From Ruegeria sp. A3M17 (GTDB lineage: Bacteria > Pseudomonadota > Alphaproteobacteria > Rhodobacterales > Rhodobacteraceae), in contig NZ_QOCF01000008.1 of the NCBI RefSeq assembly GCF_003318255.1, positions 62,001 to 126,000 on the forward strand: a DNA stretch of 64,000 bases, read 5' to 3'. The number at the start of each line of letters is the position of its first letter. Position 1 is the first letter of the stretch. Position numbers and translations under genes: made by a program. Positions 1 through 8,759 of the stretch are shown here, piece by piece. The notes under the pieces were generated by a model, which had not been told where the DNA came from, did not search any database, and saw only the letters and a program-made list of their open reading frames with translations.

Positions 1-1872
1 TCGTTGATGCTGCGACTTTCGCTAAACGTGTCTTCGACCAAACTGATCATCGGTCAGGGCCATACCGGCCCCAGTGCTGCCGGAGACGTGATCGAAGGCT
101 TTGCGAATTTTGTCATGGGCGGCAGCATCTTTCTGGGCCTTGTTGTCTTTGGTGTGCTGCTGATCGTGAACTTTATGGTCATCACCAAGGGCGCGGCCCG
201 CATGGCCGAAGTCGGCGCGCGATTTGCTCTGGACGGAATGCCTGGCAAACAGCTGGCCATCGACAGTGACATGTCCGCCGGAGCCATTGATCATCAACAA
301 GCGAAAGAGCGCCGCGAGCGTGAACAACAGGAAACCACGTTCTTCGGTTCGCTCGACGGGGCCTCGAAATTCGTCAAGGGGGATGCGGTTGCGGGGCTGT
401 TGATCACGCTTCTGAACCTTGTGATGGGCCTGATTATGGGCGTGATCGTGCAGGGAATGCCCATCTCTGCCGCGTTTGAGACCTATGCCATCCTAACTGT
501 CGGCGACGGGCTGGTTTCGCAAATTCCCGCTGTGATCATCTCGATCGCCTCGGCACTATTGCTGGCGCGGGGAGGCACTCAAGGCGCAACCGACAGCGCT
601 ATTTTTTCGCAACTGGGTCGGCACCCAGCCGCTTTGGGCACGGTGGCCGCGCTGATGGTCTTGTTTGCGCTGGTGCCCGGCCTGCCCTTTCTGCCCTTCA
701 TCCTTGGCGCGGGCGTTCTGGGGTATTCCGCCTATTCGGTACACCGCAAACAGAAGGCCAAAGCAAACGCGGAACAGACGCCGACATCAGAGGATGAAAC
801 CCCGGTTTCCCAGGCCATCGGGGACATTCTGGATCTGGATGATGTTCATCTGGAGTTCGCTCCTGATCTTGTAAGCATGGTTCTTAACCCCGGCACTGGA
901 CTGGATGCCCGGATTGCCAATATGCGCACATATGTCGCCTCAGGCTTTGGACTGATCCTGCCTGACATCCGCCTGACAGACCGGGCGGAACTGCCACTGG
1001 GAACCTATGTGATCAAGGTACAGGGGGTCGAGCAGGCACGCGGTGTTCTCAACCCCGATCTGGTATTGGCGCTGGTGCAGGACGGCCATGACATGCTGCC
1101 TGAAGGCAATGATGTGACCGAACCTGTTTATGGCGCCCCGGCGCGCTGGATACTGCCAAAGGATCAAGAAGCCGCAGCGCTGAGCGGCGCGACCATCGTT
1201 TCGCCCCCTGAGATTTTGGCGACCCATCTGCTTGAGATTATCAAACAGAACTTCGCGCGGCTGCTGACTTTGAAATCCCTGCGCCGCCTGCTGTCCGAGA
1301 TGACACGGCTTAGCGATCCGGTTCGGGCCGAAGCGAACCGCAAGCTGCTAGACGAGCTGATCCCGGACAAGGTGCCGATCGACACGCTGCATTCCGTGTT
1401 GCGCCTGTTGCTGGAGGAAAAAGTCTCGATCCGTAACATGGCCCTGATCCTTGAAACAGTGGCTGAGGCGCGCCTGACCACGACCCAACCCGAAGGGATT
1501 TGCGAGCTGGTCCGACAAAGATTGGGATTCCAGTTGGTTGCCGACATGAAGCGAGGGGACGGATCCATTCCACTGATCCAGCTTGCGCCTGAATGGGAAG
1601 ACACGTTTGCCTCGTACCAGATCGACGCGCCCAACGCCGGATTGGATGTCGCCCTGCCGCCGAACCTGTTCAACAAACTGGCAGATGGAGTCGTCGAAAC
1701 TGTCTCGCAATCCGCCGATCACGGGGTGTTCCCGGCGGTCGTGACCTCGACCCGCCGACGTCGATTGCTGCGCACGATCATGCAGGCGCGAGGGGTGTGG
1801 AATCCGGTCCTGTCCTTTGAGGAAATCGGGCTCGAGGCCAGACCCGCATTGGTCGGAACGATACCCGCATGA
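1..1872 (+). CDS. flhA: Flagellar export gate protein FlhA (5' end cut by window)
   Basis: Inner-membrane core of the flagellar type III export apparatus; its cytoplasmic domain receives chaperone-substrate complexes. The frame is open from base 1, so the true start lies upstream. About 623 residues are visible against a family length near 690-700, so roughly 70 N-terminal residues are missing. The visible part carries transmembrane helices over about the first 240 residues (for example around the NPTQ-less segment 'LLITLLNLVMGLIMGVI' and the 'IPAVIISIASALLLARGG' stretch typical of FlhA/InvA proteins), then the large soluble domain. The stop overlaps the fliR start by four bases (ATGA), indicating translational coupling in flhA-fliR-flhB. 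Confidence 0.95.
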   Translation, partial: SLMLRLSLNVSSTKLIIGQGHTGPSAAGDVIEGFANFVMGGSIFLGLVVFGVLLIVNFMVITKGAARMAEVGARFALDGMPGKQLAIDSDMSAGAIDHQQAKERREREQQETTFFGSLDGASKFVKGDAVAGLLITLLNLVMGLIMGVIVQGMPISAAFETYAILTVGDGLVSQIPAVIISIASALLLARGGTQGATDSAIFSQLGRHPAALGTVAALMVLFALVPGLPFLPFILGAGVLGYSAYSVHRKQKAKANAEQTPTSEDETPVSQAIGDILDLDDVHLEFAPDLVSMVLNPGTGLDARIANMRTYVASGFGLILPDIRLTDRAELPLGTYVIKVQGVEQARGVLNPDLVLALVQDGHDMLPEGNDVTEPVYGAPARWILPKDQEAAALSGATIVSPPEILATHLLEIIKQNFARLLTLKSLRRLLSEMTRLSDPVRAEANRKLLDELIPDKVPIDTLHSVLRLLLEEKVSIRNMALILETVAEARLTTTQPEGICELVRQRLGFQLVADMKRGDGSIPLIQLAPEWEDTFASYQIDAPNAGLDVALPPNLFNKLADGVVETVSQSADHGVFPAVVTSTRRRRLLRTIMQARGVWNPVLSFEEIGLEARPALVGTIPA

Positions 1873-2642
1873 TCGCCGTGCCTCCAGCGTTGCTGCCGGA
1901 ACTGGCAGATGGTCTGTGGCACCTCTTTGCCGTCTTCCTGCGCGTGTCGGCGATGGTATCGCTATTACCCGCCTTCGGGGAACGCAGCATTCCAACCCGC
2001 GTCAAGCTGGGGATCGCCGCGGCATTTACACTGATCGTTACGCCCGCTGTTCCTGCACCCGACCTGGGCCAAGGGTTGTTGCCTTTGGTGCGGATGATTG
2101 GCACCGAAACACTTGTCGGATTGGCAATGGGCATTGGTTTGCGTTTGTTCGTGCTGGCCTTGCAAACTGCGGGGTCCATCGCGGCGCAATCGACATCGCT
2201 GTCGCAGATTCTAGGCGGGGCCGCTGTCGATCCTGTTCCGGCGATGGGCTATCTGTTGACACTCGCAGGTCTGACATTGGCGGTTCTGCTGGGCCTGCAC
2301 ATCCGCGTCGCGCAGTTCTTGATCCACAGTTACACGCTGTTTCCGATGGGCGTTGTTCCGCTGGCACCGGATCTGTCGCAGTGGGGCGTGAAACACATCG
2401 CGCGCAGTTTTGGTCTGGCGTTCAGCCTGGCTATGCCCTTTGTCATCGCGTCGCTGATCTATAACCTTGCGCTAGGGGTCATAAACCGGGCGATGCCTCA
2501 GTTGATGGTGGCCTTTGTCGGCGCCCCTGCGATCACCTTCGCGGGTTTGTTTCTGCTGTTTGCGGGCACCCCTTTGATCTTGTCGGTGTGGTCCGATGCC
2601 CTGTTCGCCTTCATTGTGAACCCGCTTGAGGCCACCAGATGA
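1869..2642 (+). CDS. fliR: Flagellar export apparatus protein FliR
   Basis: Polytopic inner-membrane protein that forms the FliP-FliQ-FliR export channel. The 257 residues match the usual FliR length, with about six hydrophobic segments and the family-like stretch 'MVSLLPAFGERSIPTRVKLG' near residues 28-47. Both ends overlap neighbours by four bases (ATGA with flhA, ATGA with flhB), as expected for a coupled operon. The partner fliQ is on the opposite strand at 7308-7580; fliP is not in the window. Confidence 0.94.
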   Translation: MIAVPPALLPELADGLWHLFAVFLRVSAMVSLLPAFGERSIPTRVKLGIAAAFTLIVTPAVPAPDLGQGLLPLVRMIGTETLVGLAMGIGLRLFVLALQTAGSIAAQSTSLSQILGGAAVDPVPAMGYLLTLAGLTLAVLLGLHIRVAQFLIHSYTLFPMGVVPLAPDLSQWGVKHIARSFGLAFSLAMPFVIASLIYNLALGVINRAMPQLMVAFVGAPAITFAGLFLLFAGTPLILSVWSDALFAFIVNPLEATR

Positions 2643-3724
2643 GCGGTCAGGACGACGACAGTGACAAGTCCTTTGAGGCGACACCGCAAAAGCTGCAGAA
2701 GGCGCGCAAAAAAGGGGAAATCGCCAAGTCCAACGATCTGAACGTCGTGGCGGCCTATGTCGGTTTGCTGATTGCCATGCTTGCAGCGGGGCAATTCGCT
2801 GTGGACCGTATGGGCACATTGTTCATCGTGTTGATTGATCAGGCAGATGATTTTGGCCAACTGCTGACAACAGGTTCGGCTTCCAGCCCCGTGGGGGGGA
2901 TGCTGCAGACGGCTGCTTGGTCTGTTTCGATCCTGTTTGGCCTGCCTGCTGCCGCCGTCCTGCTCAGCCTGATTTCGCAACGTGCGCTTGTTTTTGCGCC
3001 CACCAAGCTGAAACCCAAGCTGTCGCGCATTTCGATACCGTCCAATGCGAAGAACAAATTCGGACGCAGCGGCTTGTTCGAATTTGCCAAGAGCTTTGCA
3101 AAACTGGTGATCTATTGCACATGCCTGGCTCTTTTTCTGCGCGCCAATCTCAGCGAGATTCTGTCCGCAAGCGCGACTCAAGCTCAGTCTTCAGTGATGT
3201 TTATGATGAATCTGCTGTTTCGGTTCATGTTCATCGTCATTGCGGTGGCTCTGGCCATCGGGGTGATCGATTACATCTGGCAATACGCCGAGCACATGCG
3301 CAAGAACCGGATGTCGCGCAAGGAAATCCAGGATGAGACCAAAGATGCCGAAGGCGACCCGCATGTAAAACAGCAGCGCCGCCAGCGCGCCCAGGACATC
3401 GCGACCAATCAGATGATGACCGAAGTACCAAAAGCTGATGTCGTGATCGTCAATCCGACCCATTTTGCCGTCGCGCTGAAATGGTCCCGGACCGCCGGAT
3501 CAGCGCCCGTCTGCGTGGCCAAAGGCGTAGATTCAGTCGCTGCCGCCATCCGCGAGGCCGCCAGGCAGGCCGGCGTCCCAATCCACCCGGATCCACCAAC
3601 GGCTCGTGCGTTGCATGTCACTGTTGAGATCGGGCAGCAGATCTCGGAAGAACATTACCGCCCCGTTGCCGCTGCGATCCGGTTTGCCGAGGCGATGCGC
3701 AAACGGGTGAAGGGGCAAATCTGA
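2639..3724 (+). CDS. flhB: Flagellar export switch protein FlhB
   Basis: Membrane protein that controls the change of export substrate from rod/hook to filament. The N-terminus has the family signature of a basic, Lys-rich segment after 'FEATPQKLQKARKKG', followed by four hydrophobic segments and a cytoplasmic domain. The autocleavage motif NPTH is present at about residues 272-275, followed by FAVAL as in functional FlhB proteins. Length 361 residues is normal. The start overlaps the fliR stop by four bases, and the stop shares one base with the next small gene. Confidence 0.96.
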   Translation: MSGQDDDSDKSFEATPQKLQKARKKGEIAKSNDLNVVAAYVGLLIAMLAAGQFAVDRMGTLFIVLIDQADDFGQLLTTGSASSPVGGMLQTAAWSVSILFGLPAAAVLLSLISQRALVFAPTKLKPKLSRISIPSNAKNKFGRSGLFEFAKSFAKLVIYCTCLALFLRANLSEILSASATQAQSSVMFMMNLLFRFMFIVIAVALAIGVIDYIWQYAEHMRKNRMSRKEIQDETKDAEGDPHVKQQRRQRAQDIATNQMMTEVPKADVVIVNPTHFAVALKWSRTAGSAPVCVAKGVDSVAAAIREAARQAGVPIHPDPPTARALHVTVEIGQQISEEHYRPVAAAIRFAEAMRKRVKGQI

Positions 3725-4068
3725 TGAAACGCAAACAGCTGCAAGATCTGGCCAAAGTGACCGAAGCCTCGTTTCAGCGAGAGTACCAATCCCTGCGCCC
3801 GGTGCTGGAGGCCGAGGCACAGGTACAACAACAATTGGCCCGACTTGACGCCCAAGTCCAACAAACCCGGCAAAAGACAGCGTCTGCAGAAGGGTATCGT
3901 GTTACCGGAACGGATGTTCTCTGGAACGGGTGGGAATCGGCGACACGCAGGCAGCTCAACATGCAACTTGCGCGGTTACGAGCACAAAAGCTGACAGCCC
4001 TTGTTAATCTGCGCGTTGCGTTCGGGCGCAAGCAGGCGGTTTCCAATTTATACAAGAAACACCGGTAA
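3724..4068 (+). CDS. Small helical protein in the flhB operon, FliJ-like
   Basis: A 114-residue, highly charged and Gln-rich protein with no hydrophobic segment, predicted to be mostly helical and coiled-coil (residues 1-60 and 75-110 are rich in Q, E, K, R, A, L). It starts one base inside the flhB stop (TGATG), so it is almost certainly co-translated. FliJ, the coiled-coil stalk of the FliI ATPase, is otherwise missing from the visible flagellar genes, and FliJ/YscO proteins are very divergent small coiled coils. I infer a FliJ-like export role from size, composition and position only; no sequence motif proves it. Confidence 0.6.
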   Translation: MKRKQLQDLAKVTEASFQREYQSLRPVLEAEAQVQQQLARLDAQVQQTRQKTASAEGYRVTGTDVLWNGWESATRRQLNMQLARLRAQKLTALVNLRVAFGRKQAVSNLYKKHR

Positions 4069-4105
4069 GGACCCGCCCGTGATCCAACCAGGGCCCGCCG
4101 ACCCG

Positions 4106-4633
4106 TCAACTATCCTGACGGTTCACACTCATGATCAGAACCTTTGAGACATCGTCACCCAAATCTTTGCGCGCCTCATCCAGCAGTGCCTCGCGCAAGA
4201 CGGCCAAATTGTCCGACCGGGTGAAGTTCCCTTCAAAACCACCGGTATTGGCGTGGTCGAACAGCACCTGCAAAAAGCGATCACGCAGCTTGGGTTCCGA
4301 GGCATAGAACGGCTCGGCCATTCCAGGTGTTACCTCAAGGCTTAGCGACATGGTGACAAGTGCTGCAATCCGATCCGATTCCACGATCGGAACCACGAAT
4401 TGCTTGGTCAGCTTCAGATACTCATAAGAACCCGAACTTTCCTTTTTATGCGATTTGCCGGATTTTTTTGCCGTGGCTTTCGGGTCTTTCTTCTTAGTCT
4501 TTTCTTGTTTTGACTCGGCGTTCATATCTTTGGCAACTTCTGCCTTATTGTCCGAAGGGGCCAGAAACATGCCTGCCGCGATGCCGCTACCCAAGCCCGC
4601 GAAAAGAAGGACGACCGGGATCAGTTTTTTCAT
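4106..4633 (-). CDS. fliL: FliL-family flagellar basal body-associated protein
   Basis: FliL proteins sit next to the stator and are anchored by one N-terminal helix with a periplasmic domain. The chosen start (MKKLIPVVLLFAG) is preceded by a GAGGAGAGAG ribosome site, giving 175 residues; a longer frame upstream has no support because it runs into flgH. A single N-terminal membrane segment (about residues 4-26) is followed by a Lys/Ser-rich linker with many K residues (about 40-68), then a folded domain with the FliL-like pattern 'YLKLTKQFVVPIV'. It is the last gene of the minus-strand flagellar operon and converges with the FliJ-like gene. Confidence 0.7.
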   Translation of the reverse strand: MKKLIPVVLLFAGLGSGIAAGMFLAPSDNKAEVAKDMNAESKQEKTKKKDPKATAKKSGKSHKKESSGSYEYLKLTKQFVVPIVESDRIAALVTMSLSLEVTPGMAEPFYASEPKLRDRFLQVLFDHANTGGFEGNFTRSDNLAVLREALLDEARKDLGDDVSKVLIMSVNRQDS

Positions 4634-4643
4634 CACTCTCTCC

Positions 4644-5378
4644 TCAGAATGGCAAAATTGAATCCAGGATTTGCTGCCCGTAACGGGGCTGCTGAACGTC
4701 AGTGATCTGACCACGACCACCGTAGGACACACGCGCAGACGCAATTTTGTCATAGGTAATCTCATTCTGACGTGAGATATCCTGTGGACGCACATATCCG
4801 GCGACCAAAAGCTCACGCAGTTCAAAGTTGACGCGCAATTCCTGCGACCCCGAGATCGAAAGCACCCCGTTTGGCAAAACATCAATCACGGTTGCGGCCA
4901 CCCGCAGGGTCAGCTTTTCCTTGCGCTTTACTGATCCTTTGCCTTTGCTGGTCGACGAGGAATCGATCGAAACGGCTTCGTCCAGGGATGCGCCGTTTGG
5001 CAGGTGCTCGGCCGCGCGTTGCGGCAAACCAAACAGCCCCGGCACCTCAAGACTTTCCGAGCCGGTACGGGATCGGTTCGTGTCATTCGATATCTCGGCC
5101 TTTTCGTCCAGCTTGATCACGACCGTCATGATGTCCCCTTTCTTGATTGCGCGCTGATCTCCCAGCAGGGACTGCTGGCCACCGCTCCAAAGCGAGGATT
5201 TGTCAACGTTGCGCGCTGGCTGCGTATGTAAGGGCAAGCCCGGCCAAAGCATCGCCACATGTTCCGGCGACTCATCATTGGACGTAAAGCTTGGCGGTTT
5301 GCCAAGGTGATCCACGCGGCCACAGGCCGACACGGTGAGAACGGCAACCAACAGAGTTTTAGAAAGTGCAGACATCAT
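4644..5378 (-). CDS. flgH: Flagellar L-ring lipoprotein FlgH
   Basis: Outer-membrane ring of the basal body. The N-terminus is a lipoprotein signal ending in the lipobox-like TVSAC (Cys near residue 19). The mature protein shows the FlgH signature 'LLGDQRAIKKGDIMTVVI' and the C-terminal 'RPQDISRQNEITYDKIASARVSY' type segment (only partly quoted). The 244-residue length is typical. The start is one of two adjacent ATG codons and overlaps the end of flgA; fliL follows after 10 bases. Confidence 0.95.
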   Translation of the reverse strand: MMSALSKTLLVAVLTVSACGRVDHLGKPPSFTSNDESPEHVAMLWPGLPLHTQPARNVDKSSLWSGGQQSLLGDQRAIKKGDIMTVVIKLDEKAEISNDTNRSRTGSESLEVPGLFGLPQRAAEHLPNGASLDEAVSIDSSSTSKGKGSVKRKEKLTLRVAATVIDVLPNGVLSISGSQELRVNFELRELLVAGYVRPQDISRQNEITYDKIASARVSYGGRGQITDVQQPRYGQQILDSILPF

Positions 5379-5794
5379 TTTACCTCAATCTGGCCATTCG
5401 ACCGGATACGTCCGGTGACGGTTGTGCGTGACGACAGGTTCATGACCCGGATTCGATCCCCGACCGCGCCGCGACCCAATGCGCGACCTTCGGCGGTGAT
5501 GGACAGGGGGCGGCGGTCAAAAACAAGAACGACAAGATCGTTTCGATCCACAATTGCCGGCGGACCAAAATCACCCTCACGAATAGGACGCCCGGGGTAC
5601 AGAGCAACGCGCGCCTCTTGCCCGACCAGAAAGTCCACATTACTCACCGCATTTGGAACCATCTGATCCTTGGTTTCCAGGTCAGTGGCTGAAATGATTT
5701 CCTTGGCCCGGATGGTGCGTTTCGACACCACGATTTCAGCCATTGCCGGGATCGGAGCCGTCAAGGCCAGAACAAAGCTCAGAACCCGCATCAC
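5375..5794 (-). CDS. flgA: Flagellar P-ring assembly chaperone FlgA
   Basis: Periplasmic chaperone required for polymerising FlgI into the P ring. A signal peptide (MMRVLSFVLALTAPIPAMA) ends at an AxA-type site, and the mature protein carries one SAF-like domain starting at 'VVSKRTIRAKEIIS' and ending with 'RIRSNGQIEVK'. At 139 residues it is the short form without the long N-terminal extension of enteric FlgA. The start overlaps flgG by four bases (ATGA) and the end overlaps flgH. Confidence 0.9.
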   Translation of the reverse strand: MMRVLSFVLALTAPIPAMAEIVVSKRTIRAKEIISATDLETKDQMVPNAVSNVDFLVGQEARVALYPGRPIREGDFGPPAIVDRNDLVVLVFDRRPLSITAEGRALGRGAVGDRIRVMNLSSRTTVTGRIRSNGQIEVK

Positions 5795-6576
5795 CGCACC
5801 TGCGTCGTTGCGCCCATCATCTGATCGACGGCGGATATGACCTTGGCATTCATTTCATATCCCCGCTGAGCCTCGATCAGTTCGGTAACCTCGCGCACCG
5901 CATCGACCGAGCTGTCCTCAAGATAACCCTGCCGCAGCGTGCCCATCCCGTCCTCTCCGGGTGCGCCAACCACGGGCGCGCCCGAGGCTTCGGTTTCCTT
6001 GAACAGGTTGCTGCCGATCGCCTCGAGTCCCTTGGCGTTGGAAAAGCTGGCCAGAGTAAACTCTCCCAGCAATTGCCCCTCTGGCGCGTCGTCGAAATAG
6101 GCATAAACCTCGCCCGCGGGGTTGATCGAGATCGACCGTGCATCGTCAGGAATGGTGATTTCGGGTGCGACGGCAAACCCGTCCGAGGTTACGATCAACC
6201 CCTCTGCGGATCGTTTCAGGCTCCCATCGCGGGTATAGCCGGACTGGCCATTGGGCAGGGTCACTTCCAGGTAACCACGCCCTTCGATTGCAACATCCAG
6301 ATCGCTTCCGGTGGCTGACAGCGCGCCCTGCGACAGCTGCGCGGTCACCGCCGCCGGGCGGACACCCAAGCCTAATTGGATACCAGTAGGAAGCACTGTT
6401 CCGTCATTCGCATTGACCGCACCCGCCCGCGCCATCTGCTGATAGTGCAGATCGGCGAACTCAGCCCGCCGCGCGTTGTACCCCGTGGTGTTCATGTTCG
6501 CGAGGTTGTTCGAGATCGTCTCGACCCGCATTTGCTGCGCCGTCATGCCTGTTGCCGCAATTTTCAATGCTCGCAT
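5791..6576 (-). CDS. flgG: Flagellar distal rod protein FlgG
   Basis: Distal rod subunit linking the basal body to the hook. The N-terminus has the rod/hook signature 'ISNNLANMNTTGYNARRAEF', and the C-terminus has the coiled segment 'ELIEAQRGYEMNAKVI' that packs with it. The length of 261 residues matches FlgG. A ribosome site (AAGGAGAAT) precedes the start. It lies 21 bases after flgF and overlaps flgA. Confidence 0.97.
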   Translation of the reverse strand: MRALKIAATGMTAQQMRVETISNNLANMNTTGYNARRAEFADLHYQQMARAGAVNANDGTVLPTGIQLGLGVRPAAVTAQLSQGALSATGSDLDVAIEGRGYLEVTLPNGQSGYTRDGSLKRSAEGLIVTSDGFAVAPEITIPDDARSISINPAGEVYAYFDDAPEGQLLGEFTLASFSNAKGLEAIGSNLFKETEASGAPVVGAPGEDGMGTLRQGYLEDSSVDAVREVTELIEAQRGYEMNAKVISAVDQMMGATTQVR

Positions 6577-6597
6577 GTCAAATTCTCCTTGTTCAAA

Positions 6598-7308
6598 TCA
6601 GCGCATCAGCGCCTTGAGCGCGCCGCGCACCCGTTCGTCTTCAGCCTCCAGAAAGCTCTGACCCAATTCATAGGCGCGCTGAATTTCGACCATGCGCGAG
6701 ACCTGCGCGATGGCATTCACATTCGATCCTTCGAGAAAACGGTGAATGACCAAGGGTTCTTCGACTGTTTCAATGTCACCCTCGGCCCGGAACTGCGTGC
6801 TGCCTTCACGCATCAGCGAGTTGGGATCGGAAACGCGGTAAACCCCGATCTGGCCCAGCAATTGCCCGTCGACACTCAGCGTGCCGTCGCTGCCGACATC
6901 AATGGATGCCGCGTCCGGCGGGATAAAAACGGGCGCGCCATTGCTGTCCAGCACGCGGTGCCCATCCATGGTCACCAGATCCCCGTCCGCACTGGACGAG
7001 AAAGCACCTGCCCGGGTCAGCCGATTGCCCGCCGGGGTTTCGACCATAAAGAACCCATCCCCTTCGATGGCAAAATCGAACTGCCCTCCGGTTTCGGTCA
7101 GCACGCCTTGCTGCAGCGAAGTATTGCGCACTTCAGCACGGCTCATGGACAGGGACGGGTTTCCGGGCATGTCGCGGACGAATTCCGAGAACACCAAACC
7201 TTGCGCGCGGTAGCCAGTGGTGTTGGCATTGGCGATGTTGTTCGCCACCAGCCGCATTTCGTTCATCAGACCCGATTGCCGGGACAGGGTGACATAGGCG
7301 GTATCCAT
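6598..7308 (-). CDS. flgF: Flagellar proximal rod protein FlgF
   Basis: Proximal rod component. The start chosen is MDTAYVTLSRQ, with AGGAGGTCGC upstream and its ATG sharing one base with the fliQ stop (TGATG); a longer frame exists but only reads fliQ in another frame. The 236-residue protein has the rod signature 'NNIANANTTGYRAQG' and the C-terminal 'RMVEIQRAYELGQSF'. It is distinguished from FlgG by its shorter length and weaker C-terminus. Confidence 0.93.
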   Translation of the reverse strand: MDTAYVTLSRQSGLMNEMRLVANNIANANTTGYRAQGLVFSEFVRDMPGNPSLSMSRAEVRNTSLQQGVLTETGGQFDFAIEGDGFFMVETPAGNRLTRAGAFSSSADGDLVTMDGHRVLDSNGAPVFIPPDAASIDVGSDGTLSVDGQLLGQIGVYRVSDPNSLMREGSTQFRAEGDIETVEEPLVIHRFLEGSNVNAIAQVSRMVEIQRAYELGQSFLEAEDERVRGALKALMR

Positions 7309-7580
7309 CAGCGACCTCCTGCGATTAATGGGATAAGTGTCCCGGTGAAAAACGTGACCAGCGTCTGGGCCATGAATCCCATGGAAATCCAGAACACGAT
7401 GACGATGGCGATCAGTTTGGGCACGAAGGTCAGCGTCATCTCCTGCACCGAGGTCAGCGCCTGGAACAGGCCAACGATCAGGCCCGAAACCAGCGCCACC
7501 GCCAGGATCGGAACCGAGGTGATGACCGCGACCCACAGCGCCTGACGCACGATGTCATAGAACAGGCCTTCGCTGAGCAT
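7308..7580 (-). CDS. fliQ: Flagellar export apparatus protein FliQ
   Basis: Small two-helix membrane subunit of the FliPQR export gate. The 90 residues contain two hydrophobic helices (about 15-38 and 52-76) separated by the conserved polar 'FQALTSVQEMTLTFVPKL' loop, which is diagnostic for FliQ/SctS. It sits between fliE (4-base gap) and flgF (1-base overlap), an arrangement usual in Rhodobacteraceae. Confidence 0.96.
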   Translation of the reverse strand: MLSEGLFYDIVRQALWVAVITSVPILAVALVSGLIVGLFQALTSVQEMTLTFVPKLIAIVIVFWISMGFMAQTLVTFFTGTLIPLIAGGR

Positions 7581-7584
7581 TGCG

Positions 7585-7875
7585 TCAGACCGGCATCCGC
7601 AGGATTTCCTGATAGGCCTCGACCACCTTGTTGCGCACGATCACAGCTGTTTCCACAGCCAGTTCTGTCTGCGCCAGCGCCTGAACCAAGGCATGCGGAT
7701 CGGCTTGTCCTGTCATCGCAGCCTGTGACATCTGCTCGGACTGTTTCAGCGTCGCGGCAAAGTCCTGAAACCCTGCCCGCAGCCCCTGGGCCATTCCGGC
7801 ATGGTCTGGATCAGCTTGCGTCGCCGGGCGCGCGCCCGCGTAACTCTGGGCCGCATTTATTGCTCGGATATCCAT
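7585..7875 (-). CDS. fliE: Flagellar MS ring-rod junction protein FliE
   Basis: Adapter between the MS ring and the proximal rod. The 96 residues end with the FliE signature 'AVIVRNKVVEAYQEILRMPV', and the central segment 'FAATLKQSEQMSQAAMTGQ' also fits the family. No signal peptide is present, consistent with export by the flagellar apparatus. It lies 11 bases downstream of flgC. Confidence 0.95.
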   Translation of the reverse strand: MDIRAINAAQSYAGARPATQADPDHAGMAQGLRAGFQDFAATLKQSEQMSQAAMTGQADPHALVQALAQTELAVETAVIVRNKVVEAYQEILRMPV

Positions 7876-7886
7876 TCTGGTGTCCT

Positions 7887-8273
7887 TTATTTTCTAAGAA
7901 GGTCCATCAGGCTCGACGACATCTGACGTGTCTGATCGAACATCTTGAGGTTGGCTTCGTAACTGCGTTGCGCCTCGCGGGCGTCGGCAATCTCGATCAT
8001 CAAATCGACGTTCGAGCCGCGAAAATGGCCTGTGTCATCGGCCATCGGATGGCTTGGGTCATAGATGCGCGACAGCGCGCGGCGGTCCAGCTTGATCCGC
8101 CCTGCCTGCACCTTTTCGTTGCCGTCTTTGTTCACAGCCTCAAACGGGACTGTCTTGCGACGATAACCCGGTGTGTCCGCGTTCGAGATGTTTTCGGACA
8201 CATGGCGCAAACGCGCGGCCTGCGCGCGCAAGGCGCTGGCAGAGGCGGTCAGAGAATGGGAAAAGTCACTCAT
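7887..8273 (-). CDS. flgC: Flagellar proximal rod protein FlgC
   Basis: Rod subunit of 128 residues. The N-terminal signature 'HVSENISNADTPGYRRKTVPF' and the C-terminal 'DAREAQRSYEANLKMFDQTR' are both present and are expected to form the rod coiled coil. It follows flgB by 13 bases and is followed by fliE, the standard flgB-flgC-fliE order. Confidence 0.97.
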   Translation of the reverse strand: MSDFSHSLTASASALRAQAARLRHVSENISNADTPGYRRKTVPFEAVNKDGNEKVQAGRIKLDRRALSRIYDPSHPMADDTGHFRGSNVDLMIEIADAREAQRSYEANLKMFDQTRQMSSSLMDLLRK

Positions 8274-8286
8274 CCTACGGCCCCCC

Positions 8287-8673
8287 TTATGCCCGGCCGA
8301 CGCTGCTGCGCAGAATGTTCATTGAAGATTTGTAGATCGCCAGGGCGCGGTCATGCTGACGCTTGACCTCAACGCCCTTTAGCATCTCTTCCTCGACGGA
8401 AACGCCATTGCCGTTTGGGTCACCCGAAGGGGTGGCTTCAATCTCAGCCCAGGGTTTTGGGCCCCCAATACCATTGAGGTGACCCACCCGTGTAGCAGTC
8501 ATGGCGACCTCACGACCCGAGCTTTCGAATGTTTTTTGAAAGGACTCGATATCGCGAGGCTGGTAGCCCGGCGTATCCGCGTTGGCTATGTTGCGCGCAA
8601 TGACGGATTGCCGTTGCCCGGCATGGGTTGCCATTGCGTACGCAGTCTTAAAGACGTTCAGGTCAGAGAACAT
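8287..8673 (-). CDS. flgB: Flagellar proximal rod protein FlgB
   Basis: First gene of the minus-strand basal-body operon. The start at MFSDLNVFKTAY is preferred over a site nine codons upstream because it has a GAGGGAGAAG ribosome site and gives the usual FlgB length (128 residues). The N-terminal rod motif 'IARNIANADTPGYQPRD' is present, and the C-terminal helix contains 'QHDRALAIYKSSMNIL'. It diverges from fliI across 86 bases, which must hold promoters for both directions. Confidence 0.94.
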   Translation of the reverse strand: MFSDLNVFKTAYAMATHAGQRQSVIARNIANADTPGYQPRDIESFQKTFESSGREVAMTATRVGHLNGIGGPKPWAEIEATPSGDPNGNGVSVEEEMLKGVEVKRQHDRALAIYKSSMNILRSSVGRA

Positions 8674-8759
8674 CGGGGCTTCTCCCTCGATCAATTTCAA
8701 TCAAGGCTTAACCCCGATTCCTTTAAAAACCGTTTTCAGAAACCGTTGGAGAACCCACG

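Noticed and set aside
6598-7536. A 312-residue version of FlgF
   Set aside because: The first 76 codons are another frame of fliQ; the start at 7308 has a perfect AGGAGG and gives normal length.
8701-8726. Two TTAA words between flgB and fliI as a CtrA box
   Set aside because: They are separated by eleven bases, not seven, so they do not form the CtrA consensus.
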